Shown piece by piece: positions 1 to 8,007 of a stretch of 8,642 nucleotides of DNA. How positions within the stretch are numbered: position 1 is the first letter of the stretch; every line of letters begins with the position of its first letter. Both the position numbers and the translations under genes were made by a program. Below the pieces are notes generated by a model that made no database searches, was not told where the DNA came from, and worked only from the letters and a program-made list of their open reading frames with translations. This DNA comes from JAXDBV01 sp034678415. GTDB taxonomy: Bacteria; Bacteroidota; Bacteroidia; Bacteroidales; VadinHA17. The DNA lies in contig JAXDBV010000110.1 in the NCBI GenBank assembly GCA_034678415.1, positions 1-8,642 on the forward strand, read 5' to 3'.

Positions 1-405
1 TTTATGGTATCACAGGGGTTAATTATTTGTTTATCGGTAGTTTATAATCAGGAAGAAGGTAATATATATTATACGTAAAAACCGGCAATAAGGTTCCAGC
101 AGGTCATATGAAGAGGTAATCCTCTGGTACACAAGCAAAAACGACGATAACAACGCCCGGGCAATTCTCCTGTGCTTCCCGGCAGGAAATAAAGGTACGT
201 AAAAAACATCATTGGACGATGATTCTCCCCGGTTTATATTGTACAATAAGATCGTGTTTGCTTTAATGCAGCGGTTATCCCTTCTCCTCCCATTCGGGAA
301 TCACTGCTTCAACGGTTGCAGGGACTTTGACAGGTCATGTGGCAATTTATCAGGGATTTCTATATCTTTATTCTGGATTTTGAATTCAATCCATTGAACA
401 GCAGT
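1..405. other. Gene-free upstream region of the phosphatase gene
   Basis: I find no convincing gene here. Short open frames exist on both strands, but their translations show no domain, no sensible signal peptide and no family resemblance. The stretch around 40-80 is AT-rich and could hold a promoter for the gene at 406 or for a divergent gene outside the window. A sequence TATCTTTA at 363-370 matches the Bacteroidota -7 consensus TAnnTTTG at 5 of the 6 defined bases, but I see no matching TTG about 20 bases upstream, so I do not call it as a promoter. A small dyad, AGAGG-taat-CCTCT at 112-125, is too short to read as a terminator. I see no tRNA-like fold or riboswitch. Confidence 0.55.
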
Positions 406-3400
406 ATGAAATACACCCGGTTTTTGTTCGTGCTTTTCATCGCGCTTCACTTTTGCCAGCCTTGCCTTACAAGGAGCCTTGAGGAGATCAGGAGGAGCGG
501 TAAGCTATTTGTCGGCATGAGCGAGGATGATTTTCATAATATCAATTACCCGCTGGCTGTTGAATTTGCAAAATACCTCAACGTTGAATTCATCCCCGTG
601 AAGATGGAATGGGAGGACGCCTTCCGCAAGGGAGGTATAATTCCTGAAGGGCTTGAGACCGATCCCTCGGTGGCATATACCCCCGATATTTTCCAGAAAG
701 TGGATATTATCTGCAGCACCTTCACCATTGTTGAATGGAGAAAGAAACTGTTCGATTTTGCGGAAACGCTCATGTCGGCTGAACTGATACTGACCTCCAG
801 GCAGGTGGCTTCGCCCAGGAATTACTCTGAACTGAAAGGCCTGAAACTTACCTTTCAGAAAGAAACCAGTTTTGAGAGCCATATCAAGGCGATCAACAAA
901 CAGATTGGAGGCGGGATTGAAATGGTGGTCACCCGTTCGGGGGAGGAAGCCAAAAATATGCTGTTGGAAGGAAAGACCGACGGCATCATCCTCGATGCCG
1001 ATGAAGCGTTGAAGTTCAGCTCTGACCACCCAAACAGGTTCAGGATCGCTTTGCCTGTCAGCAAGGTGTCAAAAACAGCTTTTGCGGTAGAGAAGACTAA
1101 TCTCCTGAAAAAAGAGGTGGAAAACTTCTTCCAGACCCTGGCCACCAGCGGCGTGCTTGACGATATTTTCTACAATACCTTCGGTCTTACCTATTCCAGC
1201 TATGTCAGCCTGATATCGCGAACCACCACCCTGCAGGTGTACCACCGTGATCTGGATGAGATCATCCGTTCGAAGAAGCTGATTGTGGCCCTCCGCGACA
1301 GGGATTTCATCTATAAAGAGAGCGGTCAGAAACAATTCATGCACGCCCTGGCGGAAGAATTTGCCGATCACCTGGGAGTAAAGCTGGAATATGTCATCAC
1401 TCCCACCTTTTCCAGGTACTGGGAAAATGAAAAAGGGATCATCGTAAAAGACAGCATTTATACTCCCGACTGGTTCAATTATTTCGATGTGGCCTGCGAG
1501 GTGATTGCACCCCTGCCCTGGCGCGAGAACAAGGTAAACCTGGTAGGCGTGTATCCCACCGAATATGCCGTGATCGCAAAGAAAGACGTACGCATCAGCA
1601 GCATTGACGACCTGAAGAAGCTCAAGGGGGTGACAGCCCGTGGAACCGTTTACGAGGATATGATGCAGAAAAACGATATCACCGGTATTTACTATGTTGA
1701 GAATGTGGATGATTTTGTGAAGGAAGTGGATGCCGGCAAGGCCGATTACACGATCATTTACAATGCATTTCTTGAGCTGACCCGCTATCCCGACCTTGAG
1801 GTCAAGCTCTCGCTGGGCGAGTTCAATGTGAGCTGGGCTGTGCGCAAAGACCAGCCATTGCTGCAGGAAGAGCTCGGGCGCTTCATCAGGGCCTCCAGGG
1901 AAAAAGGACTGATCAGGATTCTGCTGAAAGCCATCAGCGGAGCAAGCGTCCAGGCTTCCAGCGACTATATGAACAGCTACTACCAGCGATTCCAGGCCGG
2001 ACAACTGCCTTCCGTCCTCTATGGCGCCGAAGACGGACTCCCCCAGGAAGATGTCTTCTCCATCTTCCAGGACTCACGGGGCTACATGTGGTTCGGCACA
2101 AATTCGGGCGTGGTGCGTTATAACGGGAGAGAAATGAACCTGCTTGACGAACAGGATGGACTCCTCGATAATACAGTTCTCGATATTGACCAGGATTCAT
2201 CCGGTGTTATCTATTTCGCCACTTCCAGGGGTATTGCCGTGTATATCGACGACTCGGTGCAACAACACCTCTTCCCCAACTCGTCCTTCCGCTCTATCTT
2301 CATCGACAAGGATAATAACCGATGGTTCATAGGTGAGGACGGATTGTACCTGCTCGATAAGAATAACCTTGAAATATTCCTCAATCCCATGTTCCCTGAC
2401 CTGCCGGCCAACATCTATTCTATCGACAGGGACAGGAACAGCGATGATATGTATATCGCCAGCAGCGAGGGTATATACCATCTCTCCCTGGGTGAACGGG
2501 TACTGAACAAAGTGGCGGCAAACGGCTGTTATTCACTGTATATCGATTTCAATGACAGCATATGGCTGGGAATGGGCGGAGGACTATATATCTCCTCCCT
2601 GGCAGACCTCAGGAGCGGATCCCTCCTCAACACATCACGGTGGCTCAGCAAAACACTCGACATCCCCAATACCATCATAAAAAATATCACCCAGAATCAG
2701 TTCGGTTCCATATGGCTGGTTACCGATTCGGAAATCCTGCAGGTGCTGTCGTCCGACCAGAAAGCCATCAAATATGAAAAGGAGATTGGACTGAAAAACA
2801 ATAAGATACTGTCGTTCTGGGTGGACCAGGAAGATAATATCTGGATAGGATTTTCCGGCGGTTTGCAACGGCTTTCCAACAAGAAAGGACTGCGCAACTT
2901 CTACCCCAATACCATCAACAGCTTCATCTGTTCCGTCCACGAAGACCGCCAAAAACGATTATGGATAGGATCCAACAATGGCGTATATTATTTCAGGGAC
3001 CAACTGGTGAACTTCACCCCCATGCTGCCTTCCGGCACCGACCGCTTTGTAACCGCTCTCCTTCCAAACGGTAATATCCTGATCGTAAGCACCGTAGCAA
3101 TGTATGAGATACACGTAAAGAGCCTCGGCATCGTCCGTCAGGTAAAATACAAACAGATGCTCCCGGCCCTGGAAAATGTGTTCGTCTCATCGCGCGGTGA
3201 GATCTTTCTCCTCACCGGCATACAGGGCACCATCTACTACCTGAAGAATATATCTTCCCAGCCGGTAATCCACAAAAACAAGAACACTTCGGCCGTATTT
3301 CAGATGATTGAATACGAAGGAAAAATTATTGGCGGAAGCAAGGACAGGCTAGTCGTGTTCTCCAACGGTGAATTCGAGACCATGGCTACCTTAGGCTTAA

Positions 3401-5049
3401 ACATATGGTGCCTGTGTTATAACGATGATAAGCTCTGGGTGGGAACCGACAGCGGACTGGGAATATACGAACAGGAAACCTTCACTCCGGTAAACCAGGG
3501 TATCTCAACCGGCATGATGGTGGTAAAATCCATCTGCCCGGCCAAGAATAAAAACTACCTGTGGCTGGGCACCAACAACGGATTTTCATACTTCGACAAG
3601 GAAAGAAAGCAGGAAGAGTTCATCATTAATTCGAAGGACGGACTGCTGGGTGACGAGATCACCGTGAACGGCCTCTTCGTCGACAGCAATGACCTGCTCT
3701 GGATCGGCACCTACCACGGCATCTCAAATTTCAATATCCGTGCAAAATCACAGCAGGCATACGCACCCCTGTGCTACATTGAAAAGGTGAGTCTGAACGG
3801 TTCGTCCATCGACTACCGGGAACGGAATGAGTTCCGTCATTTTGAAAATAACCTTGTCATTGAGCTGTCGGCACTGTCTTATTCCGATGAGAAATCCATT
3901 GAATACGAGTTTTACCTGCGCGGATTCGAGAACGAGTATTCCTCGTACAGCAAGGGGAATGAGTATAAGGCTTATTATTCAAACCTCCCTGCCGGAAAAT
4001 ACGAGTTCGTCTACAGGGCTAAGGGGAAAAACAATGTGTGGAGTTATGCCCAGAAGTATGAATTCAGTATCCGGAAAGCCTGGTATAACACATTCCTGTT
4101 CCGGCTCGGACTGGTGTTGCTTATTATTTCTGCCGTATGGGCTTTCTATACCATCAGGGTGAGAGCCATTGAGATGGAGAAGAAAAAGCTCGATGCCCTG
4201 GTAAAGGAGAGAACCCGCGAACTGGAAGCAGCCAATACCGAGATTGAAGCACAGCGCGACCTGGCCGAGGAACAGAGAGATAAGATCAGCCAGCAGAAGA
4301 AGGAAATCACCGACAGCATACTGTATGCCCAGCGTATTCAGAAATCCCTTCTGCCGTCGCAAACGGTGCTGAGGCAGATCATGCCCGATCACTTCGTACT
4401 GTTCCTGCCCCGTGATATCGTCAGTGGTGATTTCTACTGGGCCCGCCAGGTAAAAGATAGACTGATTATCTCGGCGGTTGACTGTACCGGCCACGGCGTG
4501 CCCGGCGCTTTTATGAGCATGCTCGGTATCGCATACCTCAACGAGATCGTGAACAAGTATGAAACCCTTCATGCCAACGATATCCTCAATCACCTGAGAA
4601 GGGAAATCATCGTCGCCCTCCGGCAAAAAGGAGAGGGAGAAGCAAAAGACGGAATGGATATGGCCCTGTGCATCATCGATCCCGCCAGCCATACCATCGA
4701 GTTTTCAGGTGCCAACAACCCCATGTACCTCATCCATGACAACTCCCTCACTGAACTGAAAGGCGATAAGATGCCCGTGGCCATTCACGACCATATGGAT
4801 CCCTTCACACTCCATAATATATCGTACCAGACAGGGGATATCATTTACCTGTTCTCCGATGGTTATGCCGACCAGTTCGGTGGAACCGACGGAAAGAAAT
4901 TCATGTATAAGGCCCTGAAAGACCTCCTGCTGAAAATACATTCCCGCCCCATGAAGGAACAGGCAAAACTGCTTGACCAGGCCCTCAGCGACTGGAAAAA
5001 CGGCTTCGACCAGATTGACGATATCCTCGTCCTGGGAGTGAAACTTTAG
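406..5049 (+). CDS. Transmembrane sensor phosphatase: two solute-binding domains, double propeller, Y_Y_Y, SpoIIE/PP2C
   Basis: This 1547-residue protein probably senses a small solute in the periplasm and signals through a cytoplasmic Ser/Thr phosphatase. In order: signal peptide 1 to about 23; solute-binding domains (SBP_bac_3 type) about 24-265 and 281-525; 14 propeller repeats 536-1110; Y_Y_Y domain about 1150-1214; one membrane helix about 1227-1252; charged coiled coil 1253-1310 ending in the DSILYAQRIQKSLLP motif that precedes SpoIIE domains in Bacteroidota; SpoIIE domain 1326-1547. Metal-binding aspartates appear intact: SGDFYW (D1342), VDCTGHG (D1359), SDGY (D1485) and DDI (D1538/D1539). 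There is no histidine kinase or receiver domain. I chose ATG 406 because it places the signal peptide at the N-terminus; in-frame ATG 337 would add 23 residues in front of it. Known relatives of the output dephosphorylate anti-sigma-factor antagonists (STAS proteins); the target here is unknown. The fold calls are firm, the ligand and partner are not. Confidence 0.93.
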   Translation: MKYTRFLFVLFIALHFCQPCLTRSLEEIRRSGKLFVGMSEDDFHNINYPLAVEFAKYLNVEFIPVKMEWEDAFRKGGIIPEGLETDPSVAYTPDIFQKVDIICSTFTIVEWRKKLFDFAETLMSAELILTSRQVASPRNYSELKGLKLTFQKETSFESHIKAINKQIGGGIEMVVTRSGEEAKNMLLEGKTDGIILDADEALKFSSDHPNRFRIALPVSKVSKTAFAVEKTNLLKKEVENFFQTLATSGVLDDIFYNTFGLTYSSYVSLISRTTTLQVYHRDLDEIIRSKKLIVALRDRDFIYKESGQKQFMHALAEEFADHLGVKLEYVITPTFSRYWENEKGIIVKDSIYTPDWFNYFDVACEVIAPLPWRENKVNLVGVYPTEYAVIAKKDVRISSIDDLKKLKGVTARGTVYEDMMQKNDITGIYYVENVDDFVKEVDAGKADYTIIYNAFLELTRYPDLEVKLSLGEFNVSWAVRKDQPLLQEELGRFIRASREKGLIRILLKAISGASVQASSDYMNSYYQRFQAGQLPSVLYGAEDGLPQEDVFSIFQDSRGYMWFGTNSGVVRYNGREMNLLDEQDGLLDNTVLDIDQDSSGVIYFATSRGIAVYIDDSVQQHLFPNSSFRSIFIDKDNNRWFIGEDGLYLLDKNNLEIFLNPMFPDLPANIYSIDRDRNSDDMYIASSEGIYHLSLGERVLNKVAANGCYSLYIDFNDSIWLGMGGGLYISSLADLRSGSLLNTSRWLSKTLDIPNTIIKNITQNQFGSIWLVTDSEILQVLSSDQKAIKYEKEIGLKNNKILSFWVDQEDNIWIGFSGGLQRLSNKKGLRNFYPNTINSFICSVHEDRQKRLWIGSNNGVYYFRDQLVNFTPMLPSGTDRFVTALLPNGNILIVSTVAMYEIHVKSLGIVRQVKYKQMLPALENVFVSSRGEIFLLTGIQGTIYYLKNISSQPVIHKNKNTSAVFQMIEYEGKIIGGSKDRLVVFSNGEFETMATLGLNIWCLCYNDDKLWVGTDSGLGIYEQETFTPVNQGISTGMMVVKSICPAKNKNYLWLGTNNGFSYFDKERKQEEFIINSKDGLLGDEITVNGLFVDSNDLLWIGTYHGISNFNIRAKSQQAYAPLCYIEKVSLNGSSIDYRERNEFRHFENNLVIELSALSYSDEKSIEYEFYLRGFENEYSSYSKGNEYKAYYSNLPAGKYEFVYRAKGKNNVWSYAQKYEFSIRKAWYNTFLFRLGLVLLIISAVWAFYTIRVRAIEMEKKKLDALVKERTRELEAANTEIEAQRDLAEEQRDKISQQKKEITDSILYAQRIQKSLLPSQTVLRQIMPDHFVLFLPRDIVSGDFYWARQVKDRLIISAVDCTGHGVPGAFMSMLGIAYLNEIVNKYETLHANDILNHLRREIIVALRQKGEGEAKDGMDMALCIIDPASHTIEFSGANNPMYLIHDNSLTELKGDKMPVAIHDHMDPFTLHNISYQTGDIIYLFSDGYADQFGGTDGKKFMYKALKDLLLKIHSRPMKEQAKLLDQALSDWKNGFDQIDDILVLGVKL
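2011..3738 (+). repeat. Fourteen two-component-regulator propeller repeats within the sensor phosphatase
   Basis: Residues 536-1110 contain 14 degenerate repeats of about 41 residues. The core reads roughly D-x-x-G-x-(I/L)-W-(I/L/F)-G-T-x-x-G-(L/I/V)-x-x-(Y/L). The clearest copies are YMWFGTNSGVVRY, SIWLGMGGGLYI, NIWIGFSGGLQRL, RLWIGSNNGVYYF, KLWVGTDSGLGIY, YLWLGTNNGFSYF and LLWIGTYHGISNF. Repeats 9 to 11 (about nt 3040-3370) are the most eroded and lack the W-x-G core. Fourteen repeats fit two seven-bladed propellers, the arrangement known from periplasmic halves of Bacteroidota hybrid two-component systems. The count is by eye. Confidence 0.8.
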
Positions 5050-5154
5050 TGAGGGAAAAATGATCCGTCCTACAATCGTTTGTCCTCCTATTGTCTCATC
5101 CCTGGACACCCCCATTCATCTACCTGTTAATTAGAGATTTCCGATAGCTTCTCC

Positions 5155-5194
5155 AGTGTCCGGTTTTGAACAGTATGTCACAAAACCGGACACT
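5155..5194. promoter_or_regulatory. Perfect 14-bp inverted repeat, probable activator (enhancer) site
   Basis: The arms AGTGTCCGGTTTTG (5155-5168) and CAAAACCGGACACT (5181-5194) are exact reverse complements separated by 12 bases. Neither strand has a T-run directly after the stem, so a simple rho-independent terminator is unlikely. Within it, TGTCCG-N4-TGAACA at 5157-5172 is itself an imperfect dyad of the size bound by NtrC-family activators. Its centre lies about 110 bp upstream of the predicted start of transcription at the sigma-54-like promoter, a normal enhancer distance. The role is inferred; an RNA hairpin ending the upstream transcript is the main alternative. Confidence 0.5.
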
Positions 5195-5258
5195 TCTTAC
5201 GGCTGACGATCGGGGTGTTAGATTTATAATAATTTGATTTACATTTTATTATAAATTG

Positions 5259-5274
5259 TGGCATATAAATTGAT
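5259..5274 (+). promoter_or_regulatory. Sigma-54-type -24/-12 promoter candidate
   Basis: The sequence TGGCATATAAATTGAT aligns with the RpoN consensus TGGCACG-N4-TTGCW. TGGCA and TTG are exact, and the GG and the -12 dinucleotide are separated by the required 10 bases. The -12 dinucleotide is GA instead of GC, and the CG after TGGCA is TA. Transcription would start near 5285, leaving a leader of about 24 nt before the ATG at 5309. An AT-rich tract at 5221-5258 separates it from the upstream inverted repeat. I see no Bacteroidota sigma-70-type TAnnTTTG element in the same interval. Confidence 0.5.
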
Positions 5275-5308
5275 TTTCCTCGCAGGTATGGTTTAATACT
5301 TTTCGTGG

Positions 5309-7960
5309 ATGAATCTGCAGCTCCCCGCTAATTCTGTCTTGCTCCTGATGATCCTTATGCTATGCGGCACACTCCTCCAGGGAACGGTATATGCTCAGGA
5401 GAAAAAAGTATATCCGGCCGTGAGGTTGTACCAGGAGACTCCCAGGATTGATGGCCTGTTCGATGATGAGATCTGGAAAGAAATGGTATGGGAAACAGGA
5501 TTTGTCCAGCATGAGCCTTATGAGAACAGGAAGCCATTGCAGGAGACAGGATTCAAAATCGCATATGATGATAACAACTTGTATGTGGCTATCCGGGCAT
5601 TTGATAATGCACCCGACAGCATTAACAAACGGGCAAACCGAAAAGATGAACCCGACGGTGACATGGTGGGGATAATGATTGATAGCTATTTGGACCACCT
5701 GACATCCTTTAATTTCGTGGTTAGTGTTGCCGGAGTAAAGAGCGACTGGATCATATCCGGCGACAGCGAGAATGAAGATTTTACGTGGGATCCCATCTGG
5801 TATGTCCATACATCCGTGGATGAAGGCGGATGGAATGCGGAAATGAAGATCCCTTTCAGCCAGATCCGTTTCGGAAAGAAGGATAAATACATCTGGGGGC
5901 TGGAGGTAGTAAGGTATATCTTTCGTAAGGAGGAAATGTCACTCTGGCAACCGATCCCTCGGAACGGCAATGGCTGGGTTCATTTTTACGGGGAGCTTCA
6001 CGGAATAGAAAAGATCGATCCCAGGAAACAACTCGAGATAGCGCCCTATGCCGTGGCACAGGTTGAACGGATGAAGAGCGAGGAGGGAAACCCGTTTCTC
6101 ACGGGGAAGGATCACCGGTACAGCGCAGGTATTGACGGCAAGGTGGGAGTGACCAATGATCTCACCCTGGATTTCACCGTCAACCCTGATTTCGGGCAGG
6201 TGGAAGCCGATCCGTCGGAGGTGAACCTGTCGGCTTTTGAGAGCTATTTTGAGGAGAAACGGCCTTTTTTCATCGAGGGAAGGAACATCACCAGTTTCGG
6301 ACTGTCGCCCGGCGACGGCGATCTGGCGACGCAGAACCTGTTCTATTCAAGGCGTATAGGCCGTCGTCCACAGGGTTCACCACAGCTGGCCGGTAATGAA
6401 CATGCCGATATGCCTGTCAATACATCCATCCTTGGCGCCCTCAAGCTGACCGGGAAAACCCGCTCGGGCCTGTCAGTCGGTTTGATGGAGAGCGTCACAG
6501 CCGAGGAAAAAGCCGAAGTGGACGGTGAAGATGGCCGTCGCTTTGAAACCGTGGAGCCTCTGACAAACTATTTTCTCACACGCGTCCAGAAAGACTTTAA
6601 CCAGGGAGCCACCCGTGTAGGCGGAATATTTACCAGCACATATCGTGACATCAACTCTCACAACATTGACTTCCTTCACTCATCCGCCTATACCGGGGGA
6701 CTCGATTTTGTACACGAATGGAAGGACCGGAAATACCATTTCGGCATGCGCACCTTCATCAGCCAGGTGAATGGCAGCCCGACAGCGCTCCTGAGAACCC
6801 AGACTTCCTCAGCCAGGTATTTCCAGCGACCCGATGCCGATTATGTTTCCCTCGATTCAAGCCGTACCAGCCTCATGGGACATGGCGGCTCCATCGAATT
6901 TGGCAAATATTCCGGTAACCTCCGGTATGCTGCATTTATCACCTGGAAATCACCCGGCCTCGAATTGAACGACATGGGATTCAATAATTATTCTGACGAG
7001 GCGCTTCAGATATTTTGGGTAGGCTACAATCAGAACGAACCGGTCAGCATTTTCCGAATGATTAACGTTAATTTCAACCAATGGACATCGTGGGATTTTG
7101 GAGGCACCTACCAGGGAATTGGAGGGAATGTGAATTTTTATACCCAGTTCAAGAATTATTATTCCATTGAAGGAATGATCAATCCCAACGGATCCGCCCT
7201 CAGAAACACATTCCTCCGGGGCGGTCCCACCATGAGGCTGCCGGGAGAGCTATATGCCTATTTCGGGATCAACTCAGATGAAAGAAAAAAAATCGTCGGC
7301 TCCTTCAGTATCCAGGGCGGATGGGAAGCCGAACAATCGGGAAGAGCAACAGAAGTGGAGTTGGAACTGAACACCCGACCTTTCAACACCCTTCAGGTAA
7401 GCGCCGAGCCTTCCTACAGCATTAACAAACCTAACCTCCAGTATGTGAAAAGTGAAACCTATAATGGTGAAACACGGTACCTGTTCGGCCGGATGGAACA
7501 GAAAACGTTTGTCCTCTCATTCAGAATAAATTACAGCATCACACCGAACATGACCCTTCAATACTGGGGACAGCCCTTCCTCTCGGCCGGCAGATTCACC
7601 CGTTTTAAAAGAATCACCGATCCCCTTGCTGATGAATATGCCGACCGGTTCCATGAATTTGCCGGGAATGAGATAACCTTTGATGAGATAAACCAAACCT
7701 ACCATATTGATGATAATACCGACGGGATAATTGACTACATGTTCAACAATCCTGATTACAAATCGATGGAATTCCGTTCAAACCTGGTGATGCGCTGGGA
7801 ATATAAACCCGGCTCGCTCCTCTACCTCGTATGGTCACAGAACAGGAATAACTGGATCACCGACGGACCCTTCACGTTCGGGAAAGACATGCAGACATTG
7901 TTTGATCTTCATCCTCATAATATATTTCTTGTTAAATTCTCATACCGCTTCAGCCTCTGA
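5309..7960 (+). CDS. DUF5916 outer-membrane protein with N-terminal CBM9-like domain
   Basis: This is an 883-residue exported protein of unknown biochemical role, usual in length for its family. Residues 1-29 are a signal peptide with a hydrophobic core (VLLLMILMLCG) and a likely cleavage at VYA|QE. A CBM9-like beta-sandwich follows at about 37-228; its RIDGLFDDEIW motif (46-56) is typical of the family start, and NNLYVAIRAFD is its next strand. From about 229 to the end is the DUF5916 region, with the signature around NPDFGQVEADPSEVN (292-306) and EEKRPFFIEG just after. Many alternating aromatic strands and the terminal VKFSYRFSL suggest an outer-membrane beta-barrel. The start at 5309 is the only ATG after the in-frame TAA at 5294. 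It lies behind the sigma-54-like promoter and 47 bp ahead of an ABC permease gene. Despite the CBM9-like fold, no sugar substrate can be assigned and no enzyme motif is seen. Confidence 0.92.
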   Translation: MNLQLPANSVLLLMILMLCGTLLQGTVYAQEKKVYPAVRLYQETPRIDGLFDDEIWKEMVWETGFVQHEPYENRKPLQETGFKIAYDDNNLYVAIRAFDNAPDSINKRANRKDEPDGDMVGIMIDSYLDHLTSFNFVVSVAGVKSDWIISGDSENEDFTWDPIWYVHTSVDEGGWNAEMKIPFSQIRFGKKDKYIWGLEVVRYIFRKEEMSLWQPIPRNGNGWVHFYGELHGIEKIDPRKQLEIAPYAVAQVERMKSEEGNPFLTGKDHRYSAGIDGKVGVTNDLTLDFTVNPDFGQVEADPSEVNLSAFESYFEEKRPFFIEGRNITSFGLSPGDGDLATQNLFYSRRIGRRPQGSPQLAGNEHADMPVNTSILGALKLTGKTRSGLSVGLMESVTAEEKAEVDGEDGRRFETVEPLTNYFLTRVQKDFNQGATRVGGIFTSTYRDINSHNIDFLHSSAYTGGLDFVHEWKDRKYHFGMRTFISQVNGSPTALLRTQTSSARYFQRPDADYVSLDSSRTSLMGHGGSIEFGKYSGNLRYAAFITWKSPGLELNDMGFNNYSDEALQIFWVGYNQNEPVSIFRMINVNFNQWTSWDFGGTYQGIGGNVNFYTQFKNYYSIEGMINPNGSALRNTFLRGGPTMRLPGELYAYFGINSDERKKIVGSFSIQGGWEAEQSGRATEVELELNTRPFNTLQVSAEPSYSINKPNLQYVKSETYNGETRYLFGRMEQKTFVLSFRINYSITPNMTLQYWGQPFLSAGRFTRFKRITDPLADEYADRFHEFAGNEITFDEINQTYHIDDNTDGIIDYMFNNPDYKSMEFRSNLVMRWEYKPGSLLYLVWSQNRNNWITDGPFTFGKDMQTLFDLHPHNIFLVKFSYRFSL

Positions 7961-8007
7961 ACCGCAGAAACTAAAGAAAATTGTTCAAAATAAAAAAATA
8001 TGCGTCC

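Noticed and set aside
31..246. 71-codon open frame on the - strand in the upstream region
   Set aside because: No signal peptide, domain or start context supports it; the composition looks random and AT-driven.
337..405. Upstream in-frame ATG for the sensor phosphatase
   Set aside because: It would put 23 residues (MWQFIRDFYIF...) in front of a good signal peptide that starts at the ATG at 406.
1069..2004. 311-codon open frame on the - strand inside the sensor phosphatase gene
   Set aside because: It lies wholly antisense to a solute-binding domain whose + strand reading shows clear family motifs. The - strand translation has no recognisable domain and looks like a codon-bias shadow.
3979..4692. 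237-codon open frame on the - strand opposite the Y_Y_Y to SpoIIE region
   Set aside because: The + strand is fixed by the catalytic motifs of the phosphatase; the antisense translation resembles no family.
5155..5194. Reading the inverted repeat as a rho-independent terminator for the phosphatase gene
   Set aside because: No T-run follows the stem on either strand and it sits 105 bases after the stop codon. An RNA role cannot be excluded, but the enhancer reading fits the downstream -24/-12 element better.
5288..5296. Two-codon leader frame (ATG GTT TAA) in the DUF5916 leader
   Set aside because: Too short to be informative and expected by chance; no attenuator structure accompanies it.
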